Origin: Marinoscillum sp. MHG1-6
GTDB lineage: Bacteria; Bacteroidota; Bacteroidia; Cytophagales; Cyclobacteriaceae
Length of the DNA: 64,000 nt
Direction: 5' to 3'
NCBI RefSeq assembly: GCF_024714475.1
Contig: NZ_JAMZMI010000002.1
Location: 62,001-126,000 of the forward strand
In this document: positions 9,496 through 17,430 of the stretch, piece after piece
Layout: each line of letters begins with the position of its first letter
How positions within the stretch are numbered: the stretch's first letter is position 1
Translations under genes and position numbers: made by a program
The notes under the pieces: model-generated
The model's database searches: none
Told to the model about the DNA's origin: nothing
Seen by the model: the letters and a program-made list of their open reading frames with translations, nothing else

Positions 9496-9960
9496 ATGAA
9501 AAAAATCACTCAACTACTAAATGCCTTAGTAATTTGTTCATTGATGGTATTCGCATCTTGCGGTGGCGACAAAAAAAATGATCCCGGAGACGCCAGAATT
9601 ACCGCTGGTGAGAACGTGAAAGTTGTTGTCGCTAATGTGTCACCAATCAGCGTCACTAAAGATGGTGTAGACAGAACAGAATGGGATGCTACCAAATTCA
9701 CTTTCACATTTGAGCCAAGTACACTTGGAGGAACGTTCACCGTAACTGGTGCTCCTGCGGATACTGGTGCGGATGCAGTTTGGGCTTCTTCAGGAAGCTG
9801 GTCTTTCCCTGGTGAAAGTGCTGGTACAATTGATCTTGATGGAAAAACTGCCACGCTTAGTACCTCTGCATCAACTGTTTCAATCACATTTGATGTGACT
9901 GGATCAGGAACTGGTGCAAGAGCTGCAGCCTTCGATGGCGAGTGGGTATTTACCTTCTAA
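9496..9960 (+). CDS. small lipoprotein of unknown function
   Basis: Unrecognised protein of 154 residues. The first 22 residues are a lipoprotein signal with lipobox FASC, followed by GGDKK, suggesting export to the outer membrane or beyond. The mature part is rich in Gly, Thr, Ser and Val with alternating hydrophobic residues, consistent with an all-beta immunoglobulin- or lipocalin-like fold, and contains paired WxxSGSW/FDGEWVF patterns. Monocistronic: own upstream region of 150 bases and a perfect palindromic terminator behind it. Function cannot be assigned. Confidence 0.75.
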   Translation: MKKITQLLNALVICSLMVFASCGGDKKNDPGDARITAGENVKVVVANVSPISVTKDGVDRTEWDATKFTFTFEPSTLGGTFTVTGAPADTGADAVWASSGSWSFPGESAGTIDLDGKTATLSTSASTVSITFDVTGSGTGARAAAFDGEWVFTF

Positions 9961-9978
9961 GTCGAGTAAAATATCTTG

Positions 9979-10016
9979 TTAAAAGGGGATGACTAGTCAT
10001 CCCCTTTTTTATTTTT
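9979..10016 (+). terminator. strong intrinsic terminator after the 9496 lipoprotein gene
   Basis: Perfect palindrome AAAAGGGGATGAC/TAGTCATCCCCTTTT-type stem (9981-10008) followed by a T tract broken by one A. It ends only about seven bases before the next start codon at 10023. Confidence 0.9.
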
Positions 10017-10022
10017 GTAGAA

Positions 10023-10532
10023 ATGGTAACAAGCCGTACATATCAGGATAAATACTTCAAGCAGGATAAAAATAGTATTCTGCGTGCGGCACAAGGGTTT
10101 GTTGAACCACAATTCCTAAAACACTGGGTTGAATATGCAATCGAGTGCTTTCATGCGAATGAAAATCCACTCGGATTAGAGGACGACTTCATTCTTCACC
10201 TCAAGTCCATAGAGAACTATGACACCGCTTTCCTGAGAGATCTTTATGAACTTTTGGCTGCCATCTATCGCCTCAAAAAGGGAAACAACCAACTTGAATT
10301 CATCTGGGATGGGCGTAGCCATTACGAAGTTTATGCGGAAAGCTGGAAGGATGAGTTTGATAAATGGCTGGACTACTTCTGTAATCTACCTGAATTTTAT
10401 AGAGCTATCATTAAGATATGTGTTCTGAAGCAGGGAACCAGCTCCAAATTTCTTTTTTACGCCATGAGAAGAATCATTCTCACCCACTTCAATGTAGAAC
10501 TGGGACGCAACAAAATGATCAAAAGCGCCTGA
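10023..10532 (+). CDS. hypothetical protein
   Basis: Unrecognised 169-residue, soluble, aromatic-rich, mainly helical protein (for example YELLAAIYRLKK, WLDYFCNLPEFYRAI) without signal peptide. The ATG lies directly behind the U-tract of the upstream terminator; the T-rich tract itself contains TATTTTTG (10010-10017), a match to the Bacteroidota -7 box, which would give a nearly leaderless mRNA. Its 3' end overlaps the convergent acylphosphatase gene by 14 bases. No function proposed. Confidence 0.65.
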   Translation: MVTSRTYQDKYFKQDKNSILRAAQGFVEPQFLKHWVEYAIECFHANENPLGLEDDFILHLKSIENYDTAFLRDLYELLAAIYRLKKGNNQLEFIWDGRSHYEVYAESWKDEFDKWLDYFCNLPEFYRAIIKICVLKQGTSSKFLFYAMRRIILTHFNVELGRNKMIKSA

Positions 10533-10791
10533 TTTCGAAACTCTCGAAGTCTTCCCACTCGACCTCTTTCACCTCCACACTCCTCACAGCTGCAAATTCC
10601 GGTCCTTTCTTACACCAGGTAATTAGTGACTCAATCGCGTCCACGCTTCCTTCTGCTCTTATCTGAACGCTGCCATCTGGCTCATTTCGCACCCATCCGG
10701 TCAACCCCAGCTCATCAGCTTTCGCCTTTGTGGATGCACGATAGAAAACACCCTGAACCCTCCCAATACATTTAAGGCTGACACTTCTCAT
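10519..10791 (-). CDS. acyP: acylphosphatase
   Basis: Small cytoplasmic enzyme of 90 residues that hydrolyses acyl phosphates such as acetyl phosphate and 1,3-bisphosphoglycerate. The signature GRVQGVFYRAST carries the phosphate-binding loop and catalytic Arg; the second catalytic residue is Asn in GWVRNEPDGSV. Length and N-terminus are typical. It lies ten bases behind the 10802-11164 gene on the same strand and its end overlaps the convergent hypothetical gene. Confidence 0.95.
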   Translation of the reverse strand: MRSVSLKCIGRVQGVFYRASTKAKADELGLTGWVRNEPDGSVQIRAEGSVDAIESLITWCKKGPEFAAVRSVEVKEVEWEDFESFEIRRF

Positions 10792-10801
10792 GATTCAAAG
10801 A

Positions 10802-11164
10802 TCAGTGAACTAAACCACATTCATCACAGAACTTCCGCTTTCCAACAGGCCGTTTTTTAGGTGGTTTCTTATGCCCAAAATAGAGGGGGTTAGAATACTG
10901 AGGCTTTTCAGCCAACTTTGCTTCCTTCTTCTTTTTCTTTTGAACATCCTTCATCCGCTCCCTAAACTCAATCACATCCTCGTCGTACGTTGCAGAATTC
11001 TCTTTCTGAAAGATTCTGCTAAAGAAGTTTTTCTCTTGCTTTTTTTGCGACTGATAAGCTGGAGCAGGTGGCTTGATAGGCTCAACGTCCCTGGTCGTTT
11101 GGGCCTCAGTCAATAAAATAAAAATGAGAATAAACGTGAAGAATAAAATGCTTCTAAGAATCAT
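10802..11164 (-). CDS. small secreted basic protein with C-terminal CxxC
   Basis: Unrecognised 120-residue protein. The ATG at 11164 begins an uncleaved or cleavable hydrophobic signal of about 20 residues ending in TEAQ; an upstream TTG at 11194 would only add ten residues before the signal. The rest is very basic (repeated KKKKK and KKPPKKRP stretches) and ends with a KFCDECGLVH tail holding a CxxC pair that could bind metal or form a disulfide. Probably periplasmic or membrane anchored. It precedes acyP by ten bases, suggesting co-transcription; no functional link is evident. Confidence 0.6.
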   Translation of the reverse strand: MILRSILFFTFILIFILLTEAQTTRDVEPIKPPAPAYQSQKKQEKNFFSRIFQKENSATYDEDVIEFRERMKDVQKKKKKEAKLAEKPQYSNPLYFGHKKPPKKRPVGKRKFCDECGLVH

Positions 11165-11325
11165 TTCACAAAGCTTTTTTGGATTCAACGACAAATTCGA
11201 AAATTATTATGTCGTTGTGGCGAAGTTATTGCTCTTAGTTGGGCAATTCAAATGATCTGCATGCAAAGGCTACGGAGCAGCAATTTATTTAACATCTTTA
11301 CGTTTCGATTGAAGCAAAATTTAGT

Positions 11326-11910
11326 ATGAGAAAGGCACTGTTTATTGGTTGGCTAATTATTGGTTTAAATGCACTTGCGCAAGATTCTGTAGACAATCAG
11401 GTACTACAAGAAATTGACAGCACGGTAGCCTTAATAACCAAAGGTGACTATATCGGTGCCGATCAAGCTCTTCGTGCGATTATGAGCAAAATGGAGGCAC
11501 TTCCATCAGATATGGCTTATTATTTTGGCCGAAACAGCTATCACCTGGAAAAGTATAAACAAAGCATTAACTGGCTCAATAAATACATTCAGCTAAAAGG
11601 AACTCAGGGTAAATTTTATCAGGAAGCTAACAAGTACCTTCAATTAGCAGAAGATCAATTTCTTCAGATATCCCGAAAGGAACCCATTGACCTAACCACA
11701 GAACTCTCCGGAGAAGACTACGATTGCGGAGGATTGAAAAAAATGATTTGCCCGGTTTGTCATGGAGACGGCGTAATCATAAAAAAAGGCAAATTTGATA
11801 ACATCTATCAAACCTGCCCTTATTCTCAAGGTGAATCCTATTTATCTTGTGAAGACTACAACCTGTTCATGCGAGGACTTTTGGATCCTCCGGGGGATAA
11901 AAAGCCCTGA
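11326..11910 (+). CDS. secreted TPR-like protein with a degenerate DnaJ-type zinc finger
   Basis: Protein of 194 residues with a signal peptide (about 1-18, cleavage after ALA). Residues 25-115 are helical and TPR-like (GDYIGADQALRAI, KYKQSINWLNKYIQL). Residues 134-175 are cysteine-rich: CPVCHGDG at 142-149 matches the DnaJ motif CxxCxGxG, and 15 residues later CPYSQG at 164-169 is the expected second half with the second Cys replaced by Ser. Extra cysteines at 134 and 175 might complete a site. The combination suggests an exported scaffold or chaperone-like protein; no known family name was recognised. Confidence 0.6.
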   Translation: MRKALFIGWLIIGLNALAQDSVDNQVLQEIDSTVALITKGDYIGADQALRAIMSKMEALPSDMAYYFGRNSYHLEKYKQSINWLNKYIQLKGTQGKFYQEANKYLQLAEDQFLQISRKEPIDLTTELSGEDYDCGGLKKMICPVCHGDGVIIKKGKFDNIYQTCPYSQGESYLSCEDYNLFMRGLLDPPGDKKP

Positions 11911-11911
11911 T

Positions 11912-12886
11912 TTACCAACCTAGTACGTACCCAAATATCAATGGTGCAACAATAGTCGCATCAGATTCCACAATAAACTTAGGTGTATCTATATCCAGTT
12001 TTCCCCAGGTAATTTTTTCATTTGGCACCGCTCCGCTGTATGAACCATAACTTGTGGTAGAGTCCGATATCTGACAGAAATAGCTCCAGAATGGCACGTC
12101 TTCCATCTCCAAATCCTGATATAACATAGGTACCACACATATTGGAAAGTCTCCTGCGATTCCTCCTCCAATCTGGAAGAAACCTATTCCTTTGTCTTCA
12201 GCATTTTGAGTATACCAATCAGCTAAGAACATCATGTATTCTATACCTGATTTCATGGTAGAAGCCTTCAACTCTCCTTTGATACAGTAGGAGGCAAAAA
12301 TGTTCCCCATGGTAGAATCCTCCCATCCCGGTACCACCATCGGTAGATTTTTCTCCATGGCCGCGAGCATCCAACTATTCTTCGGATCGATTTCGTAGTA
12401 TTGTTTTAGCACTCCTGAGGAAAGTAATTTGTACATGAACTCATGGGGAAAATACCGCTCACCATTGTCATCGGCATCCTTCCAGATTTTATAAATATGT
12501 TCCTGCAAACGCCTGAATGCTTCCTCTTCGGGTATACAAGTATCTGTTACTCTGTTCAAGCCTTTATCCAACAGTTCTCGCTCCTGCTCAGGAGTTAGGT
12601 CGCGATAATTAGGAACACGCTTATAATGGCTATGCGCCACCAGGTTCATTAAATCTTCTTCGAGGTTAGCTCCCGTACAAGATATGAACTGAACTTTATC
12701 CTGACGGATCATCTCTGCTAGCGAAATTCCGAGCTCTCCGGTACTCATAGCACCTGCCAAAGAGACTAGCATCTTTTTCCCGGATTTGAGGTGAGCAACG
12801 TAACCCTTTGCAGCATCATGCAAAGCTGCGGCATTGAAATGCAAATAATGTTTCTCAATAAATGAGGTAATTGGCTTGTCTGACAT
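11912..12886 (-). CDS. deoxyhypusine synthase-family protein
   Basis: A 324-residue NAD-dependent polyamine-enzyme family member, with ATG at 12886 (an upstream TTG adds seven residues). In eukaryotic deoxyhypusine synthase the catalytic Lys lies in SWGK, with Trp two and Glu six residues before it; here ITWGK gives Lys296, Trp294 and Glu290, and SDS upstream is kept. The spermidine-binding GGG..KHHI segment is changed to GGGIAGDFPI, so the key His is missing. Bacteria lack eIF5A, so the substrate must differ; related enzymes make homospermidine or other polyamine-like products. It converges with the TPR gene, one base apart, and stands alone on its strand. Confidence 0.85.
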   Translation of the reverse strand: MSDKPITSFIEKHYLHFNAAALHDAAKGYVAHLKSGKKMLVSLAGAMSTGELGISLAEMIRQDKVQFISCTGANLEEDLMNLVAHSHYKRVPNYRDLTPEQERELLDKGLNRVTDTCIPEEEAFRRLQEHIYKIWKDADDNGERYFPHEFMYKLLSSGVLKQYYEIDPKNSWMLAAMEKNLPMVVPGWEDSTMGNIFASYCIKGELKASTMKSGIEYMMFLADWYTQNAEDKGIGFFQIGGGIAGDFPICVVPMLYQDLEMEDVPFWSYFCQISDSTTSYGSYSGAVPNEKITWGKLDIDTPKFIVESDATIVAPLIFGYVLGW

Positions 12887-12997
12887 CTCTGATTTTTTTG
12901 GTCGCAAATATGATCTAAATCACCCTATGGCAAAATAAATCTAACCCAATTTTCCTCCAAAGAGTAATGGGTTTATCAAAAATCAGGAAAGGATCAA

Positions 12998-14443
12998 TTA
13001 GTCAAATCGGTATCGAATACCTGTCTGCAATCCAAACCCGGAAGGAGAAGCCACAAAGTCCGAACTCCCCTTGGTCAGGTTGTTAAGAGAATGCCTATAA
13101 TTTGGCTGAACAAGGATATCAAAGTGGCTGATAAACTCATAGCCAAATTGAACTCCGGCAAGCCCCATGAAGCTGAATTGCTTGTATGGAGAGTTTGATC
13201 CAGGACCAATTGTCACATCAGCAACCTGATCATTCGAATCACTCAACTTATTTCCCAAATAGATGTTAGCCGCAACTCCACCATTCAATTCCACGCTCAC
13301 CTTATTATCTAATAGTCGGTAACCCACATTTACCGGTATAGAGGCAAATTGAAACTGGTTATCAAGTTCAATATCTTCATAGCTATACCTTACTATTTCT
13401 TCCTGCTGAACAATATCCTGTACCTGTGTAACTCCCCTAACTTGTTTGGTAACGGCAATAGTTTCCACAATCTGCGTACTGGCAACGACCATATTGGTGT
13501 TGTTGGTGGCATCTGCCTGCATGTATTGGAAGCCACCGTGTACAGACCACTTATCAGAAAGGCGCATTCCCATATCTATACCAAAGGCCATCATCTGACC
13601 TGATGACATGGTTTCCTGTACAGCAGGATCCACTGAGCTCAATACATCACTTTCTACCTGGGTAAACTGGGAGCCCGGGTTTAGCAACAAACTACTATTA
13701 AGCGAACTGGAAGCGTTTTGGAAATTCGGATCGAAAGTACCGGAATTCACATCCAATCCAGCCCAGTAACGATCTTCAACATTATCTTGAGAAGAACGTC
13801 TTTTGTTATGGACGGCATTGGACGTATTTGCAACCATATATAACTGATCTCTCAATTGAGGGTCATCCATTACCAGTTGAGGAGATTTGGACTGAAGAGA
13901 ATAAATGTTTTCGTCGGGATCTTCACCTAATCCTCCGTCGCCATCTATGGAGTTATTCCCATCCCTGGAATCAAATACTGTAATTGTAGCAAATGTTTGG
14001 AATGTTTTATTTTGACCAAACCCGGCTTCTCCCATCGCACCATATCCGGAGCCTTCAGCAGCTCTTAAGAAGGCATTATAAGAGCCTGAGCTCTCTAAAT
14101 CATCAATTGCTGACCCTGAATTATAAGAAGCCCTGGTTTCATCGCCTCCCTTAGCCTCCAAAACCTCATTTTCTGCGTTATAGTTTGATGCGAGTTCAAC
14201 TGAATTGGATTCTGTGTCTCCTGAAAATATCTCTACCAAACCTAACGTCGAGGCAATAACCAATACAGCTGCCGCAGCCCATTGATAATAGGCCGCCCTC
14301 TTCTTATATCCATCAACCCGACCATGAGCCAGCTCACGGTCAATTTCACTCCATACGATCTTCGGTGGCTCCTCGTTTGCATTAGCAAAAGCCTCCCTCC
14401 ACTCACGTTCGAACAAACCGTCAGTTTCCTCCTGCTCTTTCAT
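12998..14443 (-). CDS. anti-sigma-like membrane protein fused to an outer-membrane beta-barrel domain
   Basis: 481 residues. Residues 1-50 are charged and cytoplasm-like (FEREWREAFANA), residues 52-73 form one transmembrane helix, 75-280 are a low-complexity Ser/Asn/Gly-rich periplasmic stretch, and about 280-481 are amphipathic beta strands of a small OmpA/opacity-type barrel ending in Arg-Phe-Asp. The start overlaps the end of the ECF sigma factor gene by 23 bases, the classic place of an anti-sigma factor. If topology is right, one chain reaches from the cytoplasm through the inner membrane to the outer membrane and could pass a surface signal directly to the sigma factor. This function is inferred. 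Confidence 0.7.
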   Translation of the reverse strand: MKEQEETDGLFEREWREAFANANEEPPKIVWSEIDRELAHGRVDGYKKRAAYYQWAAAAVLVIASTLGLVEIFSGDTESNSVELASNYNAENEVLEAKGGDETRASYNSGSAIDDLESSGSYNAFLRAAEGSGYGAMGEAGFGQNKTFQTFATITVFDSRDGNNSIDGDGGLGEDPDENIYSLQSKSPQLVMDDPQLRDQLYMVANTSNAVHNKRRSSQDNVEDRYWAGLDVNSGTFDPNFQNASSSLNSSLLLNPGSQFTQVESDVLSSVDPAVQETMSSGQMMAFGIDMGMRLSDKWSVHGGFQYMQADATNNTNMVVASTQIVETIAVTKQVRGVTQVQDIVQQEEIVRYSYEDIELDNQFQFASIPVNVGYRLLDNKVSVELNGGVAANIYLGNKLSDSNDQVADVTIGPGSNSPYKQFSFMGLAGVQFGYEFISHFDILVQPNYRHSLNNLTKGSSDFVASPSGFGLQTGIRYRFD

Positions 14444-14981
14444 ATTCCTCAGGGTTATTCTCTAAAATCCATTTTTGAAGCAAACTTTTCGCTCTGGCAT
14501 ACTGAGATTTGGAAGTACCTTCACTGATCTCAAGCATATCCGCTATCTCGTGATGTTTATACCCTTCAATGGCGTAAAGGTTGAAAATGATCTGACAACC
14601 GGTTGGAAGCTTTTGTATCATGACCATCAATTCCTTATATCCAAAAGAAGATAAGGTAACTTCAGTGCCGGAATGTTTTCTCAGATCAGTCACATCCACC
14701 ATAGGGTAGAGATATAGTTTGCTACGTTGATAATTAAGAGCGGTGTTTATTACTATTCTCTTGATCCAATAACCAAGAGACGAGTCTTTTCTAAATGTTT
14801 TAATGTTTTTAAAAACCTTAATAAATGCCTCCTGAAGAATATCTTCAGCCTCCTGCTGCATTTTAGAATAGCGCAAAGCCACAGGATACATACTGGAACT
14901 GTATGCATCATACAATTTCTGTTGAGCTTTGCTGTTTTCTTTACAGCATCCTTCAATTAACTCTTCTTCACTGATGGCCAT
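14421..14981 (-). CDS. ECF-type RNA polymerase sigma factor
   Basis: 186 residues, the usual ECF size, with region 2 (DILQEAFIKVFKNIKTFR, then LGYWIKRIVINTALNYQR) and region 4 (LPTGCQIIFNLYAIEGYKHHEIADMLEISEGTSKSQYARAK) containing the helix-turn-helix for the -35 element. It is translated together with the downstream anti-sigma/barrel gene through a 23-base overlap. The regulon cannot be read from the sequence. It is transcribed divergently from the DUF5103 lipoprotein gene, whose regulatory region overlaps the sigma gene's 5' end. Confidence 0.92.
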   Translation of the reverse strand: MAISEEELIEGCCKENSKAQQKLYDAYSSSMYPVALRYSKMQQEAEDILQEAFIKVFKNIKTFRKDSSLGYWIKRIVINTALNYQRSKLYLYPMVDVTDLRKHSGTEVTLSSFGYKELMVMIQKLPTGCQIIFNLYAIEGYKHHEIADMLEISEGTSKSQYARAKSLLQKWILENNPEEYERAGGN

Positions 14982-15048
14982 TCAGTTTAGTTTTGCTTTC
15001 TTAAGACTCACGTTATTATCGAATCGTTGCAACTGCACTAACAAATCT

Positions 15049-16323
15049 ATGAAATATTACTCACTACTTTTAATTCTGAGTTGTTACCTATTCTCCTGTG
15101 TACCAGTAAGTACCACTACCTATACTACCAATAAGCAGCTAACCTATGAGGATCAGGAATATGAGCCCTACGTTGGATTTGTTCAGGTATTTTCAGCCTC
15201 TTCGTCTCCTTATGCCCAGGTTGAAAACCCTGTCATTAAGTTAGGACAGACCAATGGTATTCAGGTAGTTTTCGATTTGCTCGAGGATAACTATCACCCT
15301 ATCAGCTTAAAGCTCATTCACTGCGATCACCGCTGGACCCCATCTGGCCTGGCCGATATCCGGTTTCTGGATGAATACAATTCTTTTAACGTGCCGGACT
15401 ATCAATATTCTTCAAACACCCGAATACCTTATATTAGTTATACGGCTATCCTTCCAACCCCAAAAATTTCTGGTAATTACCTCATAGTAGCATATAATGG
15501 TAGTAATGAACGTGACATTTTATTCTCAAGAAGGGTGTTGGTCTTTGAATCCAGAGCGTCGGTAGCGGCAGAAGTAAAAATGAGCCCATCGGTCTCTCGC
15601 AGATCGGAAAAACAGCAAATAGACTTTGGAGTTGCTTATAAGGGGTTAGGAAATTTAAATCCCCTGAAGGACCTGAATATTGTAATCCTTCAAAACCATC
15701 GGTGGTCCACGGCTAATTTCGGTTTGCAACCCACCCAGGTTAGGGCTGATCAGCAATACCAGGAATATAGTCACCTTACCGGTGAAAACGAATTCCCCGG
15801 CGGGAACGAATACCGATTCATTGATTTCAGATCAGTAGATTATCGAGGGATGAACATTAGTAACGTAATTCAGGAGGACAACCGAATTGTAGCTTTCACC
15901 GCACTGGACAAACCAAGGGGAAATCTCGCCTATTCACAGCTCAATCAGGACATAAACGGCTCGTACTATTTACAAAATACTGACCCCGGAGATATTCCCA
16001 GGAACAGTGAATATGCACACGTCTTTTTCGAGCTTAGCACACCTAAAGTATCAAAGCCTGTGTACATTATTGGCCGGTTTAACAATTGGGCCAAAGAAAT
16101 CTCCAACCAGATGAGCTATGATGAGGATCGACAAAGCTATCGTGGCAAACTGCTTTTAAAACAGGGATTCTACAATTATGCCTATGAATCCGAAGGCTCC
16201 AACAGTCTGGAGGGAGACTTCTTTCAAACTCGAAATGAATACGAGATTCTCGTTTACTACCGTAACCCAACAAAAAATTATGATGAGCTGGTAGGGTATC
16301 AAAAAGTCAAGAGTAATTTCTGA
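15049..16323 (+). CDS. DUF5103-family lipoprotein
   Basis: 424 residues from the ATG at 15049, which opens a lipoprotein signal ending in LFSC; longer upstream reading has no signal and overlaps the sigma gene. The mature part carries the Bacteroidota-specific DUF5103 region with the segment LKLIHCDHRW and many beta strands, and a C-terminal part near residues 335-390 (VYIIGRFNNWA) resembling a carbohydrate-binding E-set/CBM48-type module. Probably anchored in the periplasm or at the surface. Biochemical role unknown. Its end lies six bases from the convergent ychF with no terminator between them. Confidence 0.82.
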   Translation: MKYYSLLLILSCYLFSCVPVSTTTYTTNKQLTYEDQEYEPYVGFVQVFSASSSPYAQVENPVIKLGQTNGIQVVFDLLEDNYHPISLKLIHCDHRWTPSGLADIRFLDEYNSFNVPDYQYSSNTRIPYISYTAILPTPKISGNYLIVAYNGSNERDILFSRRVLVFESRASVAAEVKMSPSVSRRSEKQQIDFGVAYKGLGNLNPLKDLNIVILQNHRWSTANFGLQPTQVRADQQYQEYSHLTGENEFPGGNEYRFIDFRSVDYRGMNISNVIQEDNRIVAFTALDKPRGNLAYSQLNQDINGSYYLQNTDPGDIPRNSEYAHVFFELSTPKVSKPVYIIGRFNNWAKEISNQMSYDEDRQSYRGKLLLKQGFYNYAYESEGSNSLEGDFFQTRNEYEILVYYRNPTKNYDELVGYQKVKSNF

Positions 16324-16329
16324 TGGGAT

Positions 16330-17427
16330 TTACACATTGAAACGGAAGTGCATGATATCTCCATCCTGCACCACGTATTCTTTTCCTTCTATCGACAACT
16401 TACCTGCTTCCTTACAAGCCTGTTCGGTTTTGTATTGTTCGTAGTCCGACAGCTTAATTACCTCAGCCTTGATAAACCCTCGCTCAAAATCCGTATGAAT
16501 GACGCCTGCTGCCTGTGGTGCTTTCCAGCCCTTTTTGATTGTCCATGCACGAACTTCCTGAACTCCCGCAGTGAAATAAGTAATCAAATCCAAAAGCGAG
16601 TAAGCAGCTCTTATCAGTCGGTTCAAACCTGACTCTTCCAGGCCGTATTCCTCCAGGAACATTAATTTGTCCTCATCATTATCAAACTCTGCTATTTGGG
16701 CCTCCAAAGCTGCGGATACATTAATTTGAATGGCGTTTTCAGTGGCTGCTACCTCTGCAATTTTCTCGGAATATTGATTTCCGCCAACAACGTTCTCCTC
16801 CTCTACGTTTGCAACGTAAATGATCGGTTTATCCGTCAAAAGCTGAAGCTCTCTTACAAATACTTTGCTTTCTTTGTCCATCTCCAGAGATCGAGCATTT
16901 TTACCTTCCTCCAGATGGGATTTGTATGTTTTAAGTACCTCTAGTTCCTTTTTAGCCTTCGCGTCACCGGATTTAGCAATCTTTTCAACACGCTGAATTC
17001 TTTTATCAACTGACTCCAGGTCCTTCAACTGCAATTCAGTATCAATAACCTCTTTATCAGAAATAGGATCAACCTTACCGTCAACGTGAATGATATTGTC
17101 ATTCTCGAAACACCTGATCACATGGATAATAGCATCAACCTCACGTATGTTAGCAAGGAACTGGTTTCCAAGCCCCTCTCCTTTGCTAGCCCCTTTTACC
17201 AGACCAGCTATGTCCACAAACTCTATTACAGTCGGAACGACCTTTTCAGGACTTACCAGACCTTCCAATGTTTTCAACCGATGATCTGGAACTGTGATCA
17301 CCCCCACATTAGGCTCAATGGTACAAAATGGAAAATTAGCTGCCTCTGCTTTGGCATTGGAAAGGGCGTTAAACAAAGTAGACTTACCAACATTTGGCAA
17401 CCCAACAATACCGCACTGTAAACCCAT
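16330..17427 (-). CDS. ychF: redox-responsive ribosome-binding ATPase YchF
   Basis: Obg-family P-loop protein, 365 residues, that binds ATP rather than GTP. G1 is [10 protein letters not shown]3 is DIAGLVKGA, and the G4 position reads NVEE instead of NKxD, the known reason for ATP preference. A coiled-coil insertion (about 120-200) and the C-terminal TGS domain (from about 280, [17 protein letters not shown]) follow. It binds ribosomes and affects stress responses in other bacteria. The AI-2E permease gene is directly upstream with three bases between, so the two form an operon. Confidence 0.96.
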   Translation of the reverse strand: MGLQCGIVGLPNVGKSTLFNALSNAKAEAANFPFCTIEPNVGVITVPDHRLKTLEGLVSPEKVVPTVIEFVDIAGLVKGASKGEGLGNQFLANIREVDAIIHVIRCFENDNIIHVDGKVDPISDKEVIDTELQLKDLESVDKRIQRVEKIAKSGDAKAKKELEVLKTYKSHLEEGKNARSLEMDKESKVFVRELQLLTDKPIIYVANVEEENVVGGNQYSEKIAEVAATENAIQINVSAALEAQIAEFDNDEDKLMFLEEYGLEESGLNRLIRAAYSLLDLITYFTAGVQEVRAWTIKKGWKAPQAAGVIHTDFERGFIKAEVIKLSDYEQYKTEQACKEAGKLSIEGKEYVVQDGDIMHFRFNV

Positions 17428-17430
17428 GAT

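Noticed and set aside
9510-9887. 125-residue minus-strand reading frame
   Set aside because: Shadow of the 9496 lipoprotein gene, which has signal peptide, lipobox and terminator.
14929-15048. N-terminal extension of the DUF5103 lipoprotein
   Set aside because: It would overlap the divergent sigma-factor gene and bury the lipoprotein signal that begins at 15049.
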